From contig JAMKCH010058460.1 of NCBI GenBank assembly GCA_023653785.1, positions 1-64,000 on the forward strand: a stretch of DNA of 64,000 nucleotides, written 5' to 3'. This stretch comes from Ophioderma brevispina. Taxonomy: Eukaryota > Echinodermata > Ophiuroidea > Amphilepidida > Ophiodermatidae. Positions 46,201 through 59,091 of this stretch are shown piece after piece (position 1 is the first letter of the stretch; the number at the start of each line of letters is the position of its first letter). The notes below the pieces were generated by a model. That model made no database searches. It saw nothing but the letters and a program-made list of their open reading frames with translations, and had not been told where the DNA came from. The position numbers and the translations under genes are program-made.

Positions 46201-47800
46201 TGGAATCAAAGTACCGGAAGTACCGGGCACATGATGGAAACGGATCTTTTAACCGTCCAAAATTTCTCCGAAAGTGGACTCCAAACGGATCTTTTCACCG
46301 ATCCAAAATTTCTCCCAAAAGTAGTGGACTACTTCCGGTGAAACTTCAGATGTCCCCTAACCCTAATCCTAATCCCTAAACAGAGATGACCTAACCTCAT
46401 CCTAACCCATAACTTTCACTAAAAATCAGATGCGGCCGGCCTTTCACTAAAAAATCCAATTTTTAGATTTGACAAATTATCTACATTGAAAATGGAAAAA
46501 GTCCTCATTCGAAAAATGGACTAACGTCCACTTTGAAAAAAAAACGACTAAGTCCAGAGCGGTCGAATTCCTTGATCTTTAGCCGGAAATCGGGCTACTG
46601 CGTGTTGTAACTGTCCGCTCCGGGACTTTTGAAAAAATAACTAAGTCCAGAGCGGACCAATGCCTCGGTATTTAACGGGAAATTTGGCCCGAGATCACAC
46701 AGCCATAGTTAAGGGTGAATAAAAAAACTACGTCCAGGAGCGGAAGGATTAAGGATGAAAAAAAAAAAAAACTAAGTCCAAGCGGTAGGCTTCCAAGCGC
46801 CGGAAAATCGCGGCTACATGCGTGTAACTGGTTCGCTCCGGACTTGTCAATTTTCAAAGCCCCACTATGCAGTGGCTCGACTATGTAGAGTATACGTTCT
46901 GGTCCCGAGCCACGCCCCAGCCGCTTGCAGGCCGGCTTTTGCGGGCATCTGCGCATGCTAATTTTTGTACACACTCAACGTAACGCTACCGAAAGGGTCC
47001 TAGATCAAAATCCAGATTTCGCATACGGCCCCGTCCCTTTTTAGGCTCTTCAGCGTGGAGCCGCTCTCGGGAAAAGTCCACTACTAGTGGGAAACGCCCC
47101 GTCTGCCGGATAGAAAATGTTGGCCGCAAAACACTCTAGCCGCTCAGACCAAAGTCACGCCAGGCGCCAGTACCGGATATAATCCCTATAGTATACGTTC
47201 TGAGTCCCCGAAGATGGGCTCCCAATTGGCACTTTCAGCGTCTACCGCGTCACCTGACCACATCCGACCAGACTGGGTCTGCGATCAGAAAACCAGGCAG
47301 GCCCGGCACTCTTTCTACATTGATGTTGTTCCCTTCAAAACCTATTTAATGGTGTGCGGAAAACCGGAGGTGGCCAACATTTTTTTTAGTAAGCCCTCAG
47401 GTGATTCCCGGCGGACCAGAACCAGAAGTCGGTGGCGATACGCCCGATCCAAACCTTAGCGGCCACGGCCAGTACCTTTTCAAGTTAGCCGGGCCACGGC
47501 AGTACCCTATCAAGTAGCGGGCCAGGGCAGCAAAATTTAGCTGGGCCACAGCGAAAAATACCGATTTTATGGGCCGGAGATAATACCGTAGAGTCTGCAA
47601 GAAAATGTTGGACAACGTCGGTGTCCGAAAAACCTTGTAGATAAGGTGTTGAAGGGTTCACTATGTAGTTTTAGAGAGTGCCGTCATTATCATTGCCCAG
47701 TTTCTGACATCTGACTCGCACAAGTCAGTTAGTGAGGTAAAGTACTGGGCTATCGCTATGAGGTTGCTCTAAGGATAGAAAAGGCACGCGACCAGAACGA
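46201..47800. other. GC-richer repeat-derived sequence
   Basis: Contains a short direct duplication (AACGGATCTTTT..CCAAAATTTCTCC, near 46237 and 46283) and scattered ACTAAGTCCAGAGCGG words that anticipate the satellite to the right. TATACGTTCTG occurs twice (near 46890 and 47189). No gene is recognised; open frames lack domains. Confidence 0.45.
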
Positions 47801-47829
47801 ATATACTATAGGAGGGTTAGTGTAGTACA

Positions 47830-48620
47830 TCTCAGAATCTCAAAAAATGAACTAAGTCCAGAGTTCGAAAAAAAAACTAAGTCCAGAGCAGACCGCTGCC
47901 TTGGTCAGCTGAAAGTCGCCATAGATCTTTTAGTGATCTTTCAGTGAAAAGGTCACCTACCGGGCCACGGCAGTGGAATAAAGTCACTAGCCGGGCCACG
48001 GCAGGTAGACTTTTCAAAAAATGAATAGTCCAGAGCGGACCGCTCCTTGGCCTCAGCGGAAAGTCGCCCTAGATCTTTTAGGGATATTTCATGAAAAGTC
48101 ACCTCGCCAGGCACGGCCGTGAAAAGTCACTTATCCGGCCCACGGCAGCGATAGACTTTTCAAGAATGACCTAAGTCCAGAGCGAACCGCTTACTTGGTC
48201 AGCGGAATGTCGGGCCCTAGATCTTCAGTTTGAGTGAAAAGTCACCTAAGCCAGGCCACGGCAGTGAAAAGTCACCTAGCCGGGCCACGGGGCAGTTAGA
48301 ACTTTTCAAAAATGAACTAAGTCCAGAGCGGACGCTTCCTGGTCAGCGGAAAGTCGCCCAGATCTTTTAGTGATCTTTCTAGTGAAAAAAGTCATAGCCA
48401 GGCCCGGCAGTCCGAGTAAAATGTCACCTAGCCGGGCCACGGCAGGTAGACTTTCAAAAAATGGAACTAAGTCCAGAGCGGACCGATTCCTTGGTCAGCG
48501 GAAAGTCCCACTAGATCTTTGTTTGGTGAAAAAGTCAACATAGCCGGGGAAACGGTATGTAAACTTTTCAAAGAAACTAAAAGGCCAGAGCGTTACCGCC
48601 CCCATCTTAGTATTTACATG
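47830..48620. repeat. 148-bp GC-rich satellite, about five units
   Basis: Anchor word ACTAAGTCCAGAGCGGACC or close variants occur near 47875, 48018, 48170, 48316 and 48467, giving a period of about 145-151 bp. Each unit also holds GGTCAGCGGAAAGTCGCC, GATCTTTTAGTGATCTTT and two copies of AGTCACCTAGCCGGGCCACG. The last unit is degraded. Confidence 0.88.
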
Positions 48621-48779
48621 GAAGTGGCCGCTAGATTAGAGGGTGGTCTGGCTGAAAGCCTTCGGCCTGTTACGGCTGGTTGGGATCGCCGCGATGAAAT
48701 CGACTGAAAGGAGAATTTTGCCCCAAATTTAAAAAGTGCCGGTGGGTAAAAGTGGGGTTTAGGGATTTAGGGATAGCCA

Positions 48780-50563
48780 TTCCAAACTGCATTAACATTC
48801 CATTTTCACGCCTAAAACTGAGTTTACACTTCTCCAATTGCAGTTTACTTCTAAACTGCATTTACATTCTAAAACTGCATTTACATTCTAAAGTTAACAG
48901 GTCTACAAACTGCATGTACATTTGCCGTATGACATTCTAAAACTCGCATTTCATTCTTTAATGCATTTAAATTCTTTATTAAAACTGCAATGTCATCTAA
49001 GACTGCATTTAATTCTAAAAATATACATTCTGTATTGGCATTTCAGAAACTGCCACATTACATTCTCCAACGCATTTACATTCGGAAATGCTTACATTCT
49101 GATTTATATTCTAAAACTGCAAGTATATTCTAAAACTGCATTTACTTATCAATGCAGTTACATTTTAAAACTGCAAAAATTACCTTCTAAAACTTCATTT
49201 AAATTCTAAAAACTGCATTTGCATTCTGTATTTACATTTAGAAATTGCATTTAATTCACAACTGCAGTTAAATTCTAAATCTTGCATTTACATGCTGAAT
49301 ATATTCTCCAACTGCATTTGCCACTTGTACAACTGCATTACCTTCTCCAAATGCATTGACATTCGGCATTCATTTAATTCTAAAACTGCAGCATTTACAT
49401 TCTCCAACTGAACAATTACTTCTAAAACTGCATTTTACATTCTGCATTATTATTCTAAAAACTGCAATAAATTCTAAAATTTAAAAAAAATTCTCAACGG
49501 CATTTACATTTTAAAACTGCAATTACCTTCTAAAACTCATTTACCTTCTAAAACTGAATGGACATTCTCCAACTGCTTTTGAACTTCTTTATTTACATTC
49601 TGAAAACTTGCATTTAATTCACCAAACTGCATTGAATTATAAGATCTGATTTTAAATTCTGCCATGACATCCATCCAATGAATTACATTCTTGCAATTTG
49701 AATTCTAAAAACTGCCATTTGACATTCTCCAACTGCATTTACATTCTAAACTGCATTAAATTCGAAAACTGCATTTACATTCTGCAACTGCATTTACATT
49801 CTGCACACTGCAATTACATTCTAAAGCACTACATTCGAAAACTTGCATATTTACATCTGCAACTGCATTACATTCGTATTTAATATCCAGGAACTGCATT
49901 ACATTCAGCAAATTGCAGGTGCATAGTAAATATGCCTTTAATTTCTCAAACTACATTTACATTCTCCATCTTGTATTCTAAAACTGATTAAAATGAAATA
50001 AGTTAAAAAAAAAAAAAAAAAAATGCATTTACATTCTGTATTACCATTCTCCAACTGCATTTTTACATTCTAAAACTGCATTTCGGCATTTTTTATTTAC
50101 ATTCTAGAAACTGCATTTACATCACCAACTGCATTTACATTTTAATCTGCATTTACATTCTGCAAATGCATTTACATTCTCCAACTGCAATTGCACTTCT
50201 CCAAAACTGCATTTACGTTCTAAAACTGAATTTAACATTTCTCCCAACTGCAATTTACCATGCACCAACTGCCATTTACATTTAAAATGCATTTGCAGTG
50301 AACTTTTCAATGTTGAATTGAAAAGGAAAGAATAAAAAAACAGACAAAGTTAATTAACATATCAATTTTAATTACATTATAAAATATTTTACAACTGCAT
50401 TTAAATTCTGCATTTACATTCTAAAAAACTCATTTACATTGTGAAACTGCATTTACATTCTTCAACTGCATTTATGTTATAAATCTTTGCATTTAACATT
50501 TTAAACTGCATTTACATGCTGTATTTTATATGCTCCAACTGCATTTACCATTTGTAAAAATGC

Positions 50564-50601
<38 letters not shown>

Positions 50602-51962
50602 CATTTACATTCTCCAAACTGATTTACATTCTAAAACTGCAGTTTACATCTAAAACTGCATTTGCCATTCAAACTGCATTTACATTCTAAAACCGATTTA
50701 CATTCTAAAAACTGCATTAACATTCTCCAACTTCAATTACCATTACAAAAACATTTTACAACTGCACATTTAAATCTCATTTAATTTTACTGCATTTACA
50801 TTGTGAAACTGTATTTACCTTCTTCAACTGCATTTATGTTATACAAAAAAGATCGCATTTACATTTTAAAACTGCCTTATTTACATTCTGTATTTATATG
50901 TACAAACTGCAATTTACATTGTTTAAAAAATGCATTTATATTCTCCAACTGCATTTACATTTAAAACTGATTTACATGTGAAACTGCATTTACATTCAAG
51001 GGCATTTACGTTCTAAATATACATTTACATTTTGCATTTACCTTTTAAAACTGCATTTATATTTCCCAACTGCATTTACATTCTTCCAACTGCTTTTACA
51101 TTCATAAAACGAGTCTACACTCTCCAACTGCATTTACATTCTAAAAACTGCATTTGCATCTGTGAATGTATACATTCTAAAAACTGCATTTTACATCTCC
51201 AACTGATTACAATATTCAAAACTGCATTTACATTCAAAACTGCATTTACATTAATTGTAACTGCATTACATTCTCCACGCATTTACAGTCTCCAAACTGC
51301 ATTTTGCACGTTCTCCAATGCATTTACGTTCTAAAAATATTTACATTCTCCAACTGCCATTACATTCTCCAACGCTTTACATTCTAAAACTGCATTTACA
51401 CTTCTCCAACGGCATTTACGTTCTACAACCGTTTACATTCTCCAACTATATCATTCTAAACTTCTTTACATTCTCACTGCATTTACATTGTAAAAATGCA
51501 TTTATATTCTCCAATGGCATTTACATTCTTCAACTGCATTTAAGTTCTAATCTGCATTTACATCTGGCATTGACTTTTAAAACTGCAATACATTCTAAAA
51601 CTAGTTTACATCTGTATTTACATTCTTAAAACTACGTGTAACACTTATCCAATTGGATTTACATTTTAAAACTGCATGTACATTCTGAATTTGCATTTAC
51701 ATTTTCCCGTCTGATTCTAAAACGGCCATTTACTTCTTTAACTGCATTTTAAATTTTCTAAAATGCATTCATTCTAGACAGCATTTACATTCTAAAATGC
51801 ATTTAATCATTAAGGACTGCATTTACTTTACGTTCTCAAACAGTATTTACATTCTGCAACTGCATTTAAATTTCTAAAACTGCACTTACATTATCGACCT
51901 GCATTTGCATTCTTCAACTGCATTTAAATTCTAAAATGCATTTACATTCTTTAACTGCATTT
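48780..51962 (+). repeat. 19-bp minisatellite CTGCATTTACATTCTAAAA, array 1
   Basis: The 19-bp unit occurs in two main forms, ending AAAA or CCAA, with minor forms such as CTGTATTTACATTCTAGAA. The plus strand carries the T-rich sense shown. Units differ mostly by one-base deletions. A 32-base A run interrupts the array near 50570. Open frames over it (repeated CIYIL-like peptides) are artefacts. Confidence 0.93.
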
Positions 51963-53084
51963 AAACAAGGAATGTGGTTCTCTGACACTGAGTGTCTTAA
52001 TCCTTGGATAGGACAAACACAAACCCTCTGAGAATTGACTGATTACAATCGTGAAAAATTGTTGCCACACAATTTGTCCATATTTTTGGGAACGCAACCC
52101 CACAACCTCATTCCACCGGGTGAGTAGAGGTAAGGTTGATCCGCGTCATGTCAGTCGGGGGGGGGAAAAGGGGAGTGAAGGTGGAAGCGTAAGAGTGAGT
52201 GTGCAGTGCGTATTAAAGTTACGACAAAACTCAACACTTATCTTCAATTCAGTTTTAATCTTTTCTAATTATTTTAAAAAATTAAAAATCCCCATATAAA
52301 ACATACACCACAATAAATTCAAGTCACATTTTTAAAACAAAAGTTAAAAATATAAAACAAATCCGCCTCCTTCAGGAAATTAATCACCTAGAGGCCTAAT
52401 ATCTTGTAATAAGGTTTTCAATCTGGGGACCACTAATATTTTCTACGAATATAAGCGCATTTAATCAACGCCACTCAAGTAATACATGTTCACAGAAAGA
52501 AAGAAGCACAATCACAAAGGAAGACACCGAGGGAATGGCTCACCTCTAAGCAAAGGACTATGGGTCATATAAGCTATGACCAATTTTAATCGCGCTAATA
52601 CAACTCTCTCCCTTAGGTCCAATCAAAACTGCAACTACCAAACTCAACAGTTGGTTGAAAGGCAATGGCATTTTCTATTAGGAACTGATACCAAGAAATT
52701 TGCACCTATTTTGATTAAAAGCTATAATGACGCCTTAAAATATGTAAAGGGGATTCAGCGTCTGTTATATTCATATTAAGGCTTCTTTCGTAATACATTC
52801 AACTTTTCATTGCCTGGAATACAATGTGAATCGGAATCCAAACTAAAACAACAGATTTATCCAATTGAGACAAATTGAGAGATACTTCCATTCAGCTCAG
52901 CACATAAGGGATGACGACATTCTCTGCCTTTTATTTAAAGCCATAAAGATAGATAGTGAATCACGTAGTAAATATAATGAAATGACTCTCATTGGAAATT
53001 TTCGCTAATTCTAAGGCCAAACTTAAGTGACGACAATTCAGAAGTGAAAATAGAAGCATTATCAGGTAACCTAATGTGACGTTG
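51963..53084. other. Unique spacer between arrays
   Basis: Begins with AAGGAATGTGG and includes a G9 run near 52160. No domain is recognised in short open frames. A single inverted minisatellite unit (GTAAATGCAGTTT) occurs at about 53090, at the left edge of the retroelement. Confidence 0.4.
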
Positions 53085-53103
53085 TGAATGTAAATGCAGT
53101 TTG

Positions 53104-55100
53104 AGCAGTAATACCAGCCGCATATGACCCATAAAAGCAGCGAGAAAGCATGGTCTACCATCAGAAAGCTCCGATGGGGATCCAACAGAACCTCAACAGC
53201 AGCCAAAGTCACACCCACCCAAGTTGCCCACAAACTTCTTTCAAATGGCAAGTGCCAGCAAAAAGAAACCCAGAAGATCAAACTAGCATAAGAGGGATTA
53301 ACTGGTGACCCCTGGTTTAACTCAGCCACCTTCACAGGACGAACTGGAACCGGCCACATTGCTAAACTTCAAACCAGGGAAAGCAGTAGGCCTTGGCGGC
53401 ATCTCTGCTGGGCAACTAAAAAATCTTGGCCCGTAGCAAAGGAAAATGGCTTCTTGAGCTCTACAATTGGTGCCTTATGTTCCACAGGTTCCCAAAGATC
53501 TGAGGAAGACACTTGTTATGGCATCCTAAGCGATGGCGGAAAAGATCATCAATCCCAAGAGCTACAGAACGATATCAATCCTTAGCCATACCTACAAGAT
53601 CTTTGAACGCCTCCTGCCCAATCGTATTGCACCTGTCATAGACGAACACCTCATGCCAGAAAGCAGTTTCCGGCCAGGCGGATCGACAACAAGCCAAGTA
53701 CTCAGCCTGTCTCGGCGCGTTGAGGGTGGTTTCGAGGGGGGTGTGGTGACCGGAGCTGTGTTCGTCGACCTATCAGCAGCATACGACACTGTTAACCACA
53801 TATGCCTGCTCCATGGGATCCTGGAAATTGCCAAGGACATCCGCTTGACTGAGCTTATCCGAGGATTGCTGGCAAACAGGATGGTCTTTGTTCAGCTAGG
53901 AGCGAAGAAGAGCCGATGGCGTAGGCTCAAGAATTGTTTACCACAAGGGAGTGTTCTTGCACCTCTCCTGTTCAACTATATACCAACGACCAAACTAGGA
54001 GTGCAGGAACCTGTCGTTTTATTTGTGCAGACGATCTTGGAATTGGCGCACGGGATGCCGACTTCGCGGTTGTTGAGGAGGGACTCTCCGGGGCTTTGGA
54101 TTAACTCACTCCTTGTTGTGGGGAGAGCCACCTACGTGCAAATCCATCTGAGGCACAGGTGTGTGCTTTCCATCTACGCAGCCGTGAAGCCAAGCGTCAG
54201 CTTAAAGTTACCTGGTCTGGAACTCCCCTGGAGCACTGTGGTAACCCTGTCTACCTAGGAGTTGCCTTGAGAGCAGCACTCTCTATTATAAAACCCACAT
54301 CGAGAAGACGGGAAGTAGGGTTATGTTACGGCGGTTGAACATCTTGAACAAAAAATCACTGGCTGGCACAGAGGATGGGGTGCTCGCCCCACATGCACAA
54401 GGGGGATCGACGGTGCTTGCCCTGTGTTGCTCGTGTGCGGGAGTTGACTGCTGTGTGGGAGGGGTCGCGCCCATGCCGGGAGGCTTGATCAAGCGTTGGG
54501 TGCATCCTGCCGGTTATAACGGGATGCCTCCGTCGTCCAGCACCAACGGAAAACTTGTAGTCCTAGAAGGAGTGTTCCGCAGACGTCCGTCGTGTGGCGC
54601 CGTAGCGGCATGGCAGGAGCGTAGCTGCTAAGTATCCAATGTGAAGCACCTATGCGTCTGAGACAGATACCTGCTGCCAAACGCCTTAAATCCAGAGGGA
54701 GTTTCTTAGGCAAAGGCCAACCTCTTGGATCAGTCTCTGGGGAGTATGAGAGAGTCGCATTGTGAAAGAAAGAAGTGCCATACACCAAGTAAATCATCGG
54801 TATTGAACCTGGTGAGCTCTACAACCTGGAGTGACTCCTAAGGGGCTGAATGGCGATGCCCCAACAGATTGAGAAACAGAAGTGGCCGGGCGAATTCTAC
54901 CAAGGTTTCCTTGCAGAAGTGGGGCATATATGGAAGCAGATCAGGAAAGGGAAATACCGGTGGTTGTGGAACGCACCACAGACCAATGGAACAACCTCTG
55001 ATCGCCCATTGCTGGAAGCAACAATGCACAAACAGGACCCTGAGGAATTCGTGAAGCAGCCAGACGTTGTACCCACTCTGCTGGATCATATTTGAGAACC
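53104..55100 (+). pseudogene. Jockey/CR1-group reverse transcriptase relic
   Basis: Plus-strand pieces of an ORF2 lie in order across several frames. They are MTHKSSEKAWSTIRKL (53124), ELEPATLLNFKPGKAVGLGG (53.34 kb), WLLELYNWCLMFHRFPKI and then a 241-codon open frame from 53533. That frame carries SYRTISILSHTYKIFERLL, palm motif A FVDLSAAYDTVNH (about 53761) and motif B LPQGSVLAPLLFN. A frameshift near 53985 moves motif C to another frame as CRFICADD (CADD at 54024-54035; usual F/YxDD). A stop then precedes AFHLRSREAKRQLKVTWSG. Thumb and C-terminal pieces follow (LALCCSCAGVDC, AAWQERS, SLQKWGI and HRPMEQPLIAHCWKQQC near 55.02 kb). No endonuclease is visible. Its many shifts and stops make it inactive. 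Confidence 0.88.
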
Positions 55101-55135
55101 ACGAAGTGTTTGGACACGATAAGAAGAGAAGCAGT

Positions 55136-57975
55136 AAATGCAGTTGTACAAGGCAATGGGAATGTTAATGCAGAATGTAATTACAGATCTAACATGTAAA
55201 GCAGTTGTAATGTTAAATGCAGTTTCTAGAATGTATATAAATACAGAGTTCAATACGTTTTAGAATTTATAATGCAGTATTTATGATGAAATACAGTTTT
55301 TTTAGAATGTAAAATGCAGTCTTAGAATGGAAATGCAGTTTTAGAATTGTAAATGAAGTGTACAGTTGCCAAATGCAGTTGGAGAATGAAGGTGCAGAAT
55401 GTAAAAATGCAGTTGGAGAATGTAAATGCAGTTTAGTTTTAGAATATAAATGCAGTTTTAGAATATAAAAGGCAGTTGTTAGAATATCATGCAGTTTTAG
55501 AATATATGCAGTTTTGATATAAATGTATGTTAGAATGTAAATGAAAGTTTTAGAATGAATTGGAGTTTCAGAATATAAATGAAGAAGTAAATACAGTTTT
55601 AGAATGTACATGAGGTTGTACACATGCAAAGCAAGTTGGGGAATGGAATGGTAATGCAGAAGGTAAAAATGCAGATCTAGATGTAATGCAGAGTTGCATA
55701 GTTGGTGAATGTTAAATGCAGTGTAGAATGTAAATGAAGTTTTAGAATGTCCTTGGAGTTAAGACTATAATGGAGAATATAAATGCTGCAGTTTTAGGAA
55801 TGTCACAAGCAGTTGGGAATGCAAATGCAGTTGGAGAATGCAAATGCAGGTTTTTTCTAGAATGCAATACAGTCTTATGTAAAGGCAGTTAAAGAATGTA
55901 AATGCATTTTAGAATGAGATGGAGAATTGTTAATTGCGTTGGGAATAGAATGTAAATGCAGATTTAAAATGTAAATGCATTTGCTTAAATGTAAATGCAG
56001 TTTTAGAATGTAAATACAGATTTGTAAATGAGTTCGTTTGAGAATGTAATACGTTTATAATTAAATTGCAGTTGGAGAGTTGTGTTAGTAAATGCAGTTT
56101 TGAGCATTTAAGCAGTGTAAAGTGGTTAATGCAGTTTGGGAATGAAATGCAGAATGTAAATGCAGATCTAGAATATAAAAGCAGTTGGTTAGTAAATGAA
56201 GTTGTACCAGTGCAAATGCAGTTGGAGAATGTAATTCAGAATGAAATCCAGTTTTTAGAATGTAAATGCAGTTGTACAAATGCAATGAAGTTGGGGAATG
56301 GACTGCAGGAATGTAAAATGCAGATCAGAATGTAAATGCAGTTGGTGAATGTAAATGCATTTCTGGAAGGTAAATACAGAAGCAACATGCAGTTGGAGAA
56401 TGTTATTAAGCAGTTTTAGAATATAATTGGAGTTTTTAGAATGAAATGCCGTTCGAGGATTGTTGTAAATTGCCGTTTTGAGATATTTAATTGGAGTTTT
56501 AGAATGTAAATGCAGAATATTAAATGCAGTTAGAATGTAAATGCAGTTGGAGAATGCAAAATGCATTTGGAGAATGCAAATTCAGTTTCTAGAATGCAAA
56601 TACAGTCTTATGATGTAAATGCAGTTTTAAAGAATGTAAATGCAGGTTTTTAGAATGCAGATGGAGAATGGAAATGCCGTTGGGAGAATGTAAATGCCGA
56701 TTTTGATTAAAATGTAAATGGCGTTGGTGTGAATGTAAATGCGGTTTCTAGAAGTAAATACAGTATATACAATGCAGCAGTTGGAGAATGTAAAATGCAG
56801 TTTTTTAAATGCAAATGCAGGTGGTGAATGTTAATGCAGTTTCTAGAATGTAAATACAGAATGTAAATGCATTTTAGTTTCGAATTAAATGTAAATGCAG
56901 TGGAGAATGTAAATGTGGTTTAGGAATGTAAACGGAGAAAGTAAAATGTAGTTTTGGGAAGGTAAAAGTAGTTGGAGAATGTAAATGAATTGGAGGAGAA
57001 TGCGAATAGTGTTAGAATTAATTTCTAAAACTGCAATTACAAAGCGCTTGGAGAATGCAAATGCAGAGTTGGAGAATGCAAAGCAGATGGAGAAGCAAAT
57101 GCAGTTTCTAGAATGCAAATACAGAATGGAAAGACAGTTTAAAAGTAAAATGCAGCTTAGATTGAATGCAGAATTTTAAAATGTAACTGCATTTGATGTA
57201 AATGCAGTTAGTTTTAGAATTTATTAAATGCCGAGAATGTAAATGCAGTTGGAGAATATAAAATCATGTGGAGAATGAAATGCAGTTTTAGAATGTAAAA
57301 CAGAAGTAAACTTCGTTGGAGAAGGAAATGAAGGTTAGAAGGTAATGCAGTAGGGATGTAAATACAGTTTTTAGAATGTAAATAAAGAATAAAAAATGCA
57401 GTTGGAGAGTGTAAATGCAGTTTTAAATGCAAATGCAGTTGTTAGCTGGTGAATGTAAATGCAGTTTCTAGAATGTAAATACAGAATGTAAATTGCAGTT
57501 TAGATGTAAATGCAAAAAAATGCAGTTGAGAATGTTAAATGTGGTTTTAAAATGGTACGGAGGAAAGTACATGTAGTTTTGGCATGTAAACGTAGTAGAG
57601 ACTGTAATGGGTTGGAGATGCAAATCGTTGTTAGAATGTAAATGCAGTAGTTTTAGAATATAAATGCAAAATTTAAAAAAAAAAAAAAATCGTTTTAGAA
57701 TTTAAATTGCAGAATGTAATGACAGGTGACAATGTAACTGCAGTTGAAGAAGGTAAATGAAGTTGGTTGTAATGTAAAATGCAGAGTTTTAGATTGTAAT
57801 TAAAATAAAATATGTAAATGCAGTTGGGAATTGGTAAATGCAGTTTTCTAGAAGTAATGAAGAATGACAAATGCCGGTTTTGAAGTTAAATGCAGTTGGA
57901 GAAATGTATAAATACTGTGTTAGAACATAAATGCAGTTGGAGAAGGTAAATGCATTTAAAATGTTAAATGTAAGT
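55136..57975 (-). repeat. 19-bp minisatellite, array 2, inverted
   Basis: Same repeat family as 48780-51962 but reverse-complemented: TTTAGAATGTAAATGCAGTT and TTGGAGAATGTAAATGCAG alternate. The flip occurs across the spacer and retroelement relic. Confidence 0.93.
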
Positions 57976-57994
57976 TGGCCCAATGTAAAGGGCA

Positions 57995-58825
57995 GGGGTG
58001 TTGCGGAGGGGGCAGGGTGTTGTGGGATGGTTGGGGAGGGGGGGGGGTGCAGGGGGGGAGGGGGGGGAGGGAGTGGTGGAGTGGGGGGGGGGGGGAAGGG
58101 GAGGAGGTGGGAGGGGGGTGGAAGGTCGCGGGGGGGGGACGGGGGGGTTGGCGGTGGGGTAGGGGGAATGGGGGGGGTGGGGGGTGTGGTGGGGTCGGGT
58201 GGAAGCGGGTGGATGGGAGGGGGCGTGGGGGGGGACGAGGGTGTGGGGGTGTTGGGAGGCGGGGTTGGGGATGGAGGGGGGGCGTGAGCGTGTGCGGAAG
58301 ATGTGGGGGGGGATGGGTGGGGTGTCGGGGGAGGGAGTTGAGTGTGGAGGGTGTTGAGGAGGGTGGGGGGTGTGAGGCGGGTGTTAGGAGGCGGGTGGTG
58401 TTGGGGAGGGGGTGGGACTGTTGCGGGGTGTTGGGGAGGGTGTGGGGTTGAGGGGTGTTGGGGAGGGGGGGGGCTGCGCTTTTTTTTTTTTTTTTGTTTG
58501 GTGTGGTGTTGGGGAGGGGGTGGGTGAGCGGCGAGTTGGATAGGGGTGGGGTGTTTGCTGGGTTTGGGAGGGGTGGGTTTTGTTGCGGGGTGGGCATGTG
58601 GTGTGTTGGGTGTGGAGAGGGGGTGGGGTTTTGCGGGGGGTGTTGGGAGGGGAGTTGGTGTACAGGGATTTTGGGGAAGGCGCGTGGTTTTGCAGGGGTT
58701 GGTTGGGATGGGTTGTGGTTGAGGGAGGGGGGGTGTGGTGTTGGAGAGGGGGTTGAGGTGTTGCGGGGTTGCGGGCGTGTGGGGAGAGGGTGGGGTGTTT
58801 GTGGGGTGTGGGGAGGGGGTGGGGA
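57995..58825. repeat. G-rich (C-rich on minus) low-complexity block
   Basis: About 0.8 kb of irregular GGGGAGGGGGTGTTGGGG-like sequence with extreme strand asymmetry, interrupted by a T16 run near 58482. Many closely spaced G3-G9 runs give high G-quadruplex potential on the plus strand. Minus-strand frames translate as Pro/Thr/His-rich chains (for example 347 codons at 57789-58832), an artefact of composition. Confidence 0.9.
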
Positions 58826-59091
58826 GTCGCAACTTTAGCGATCAAAAACATAGCCACCAAATGCTTCTATTAGATAAAGCTGGTCATTTCACATCAAGTA
58901 GAGCCTAAAACCGCATGTTAGGATCAAGGAAAGAGTGAGGACCTTATCTATCTATTGGTACCAAAATTATAAGTGCCTGTATATCCATGTGTTGGTGCTT
59001 GGCATGTTGGTAAATCTCTTCTGAGGAGAGGGTGCCACCCCCCCCCCCCATTCCATCACTTTGGGAACAACCCCTGTATCTTCCTATACAT
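58826..59091. other. Short unique spacer
   Basis: Non-repetitive sequence between the G-rich block and array 3, with a C12 run near 59038. No gene is seen. Confidence 0.45.

Noticed and set aside
48922..51629. Plus-strand frames with repeated CIYIL/HLHS peptides
   Set aside because: They arise from the 19-bp minisatellite (19 is not a multiple of three, so the frame cycles). The same peptides appear on the minus strand of the inverted array.
53592..53840. Minus-strand frame opposite the RT
   Set aside because: Antisense shadow of the reverse transcriptase coding strand, which carries the recognisable motifs.
57789..58832. 347-codon minus-strand open frame, Pro/Thr/His-rich
   Set aside because: It is the translation of a C-rich low-complexity block in which stop codons are rare in every frame. 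It has no start context, domain or splice logic and overlaps similar frames on both strands.
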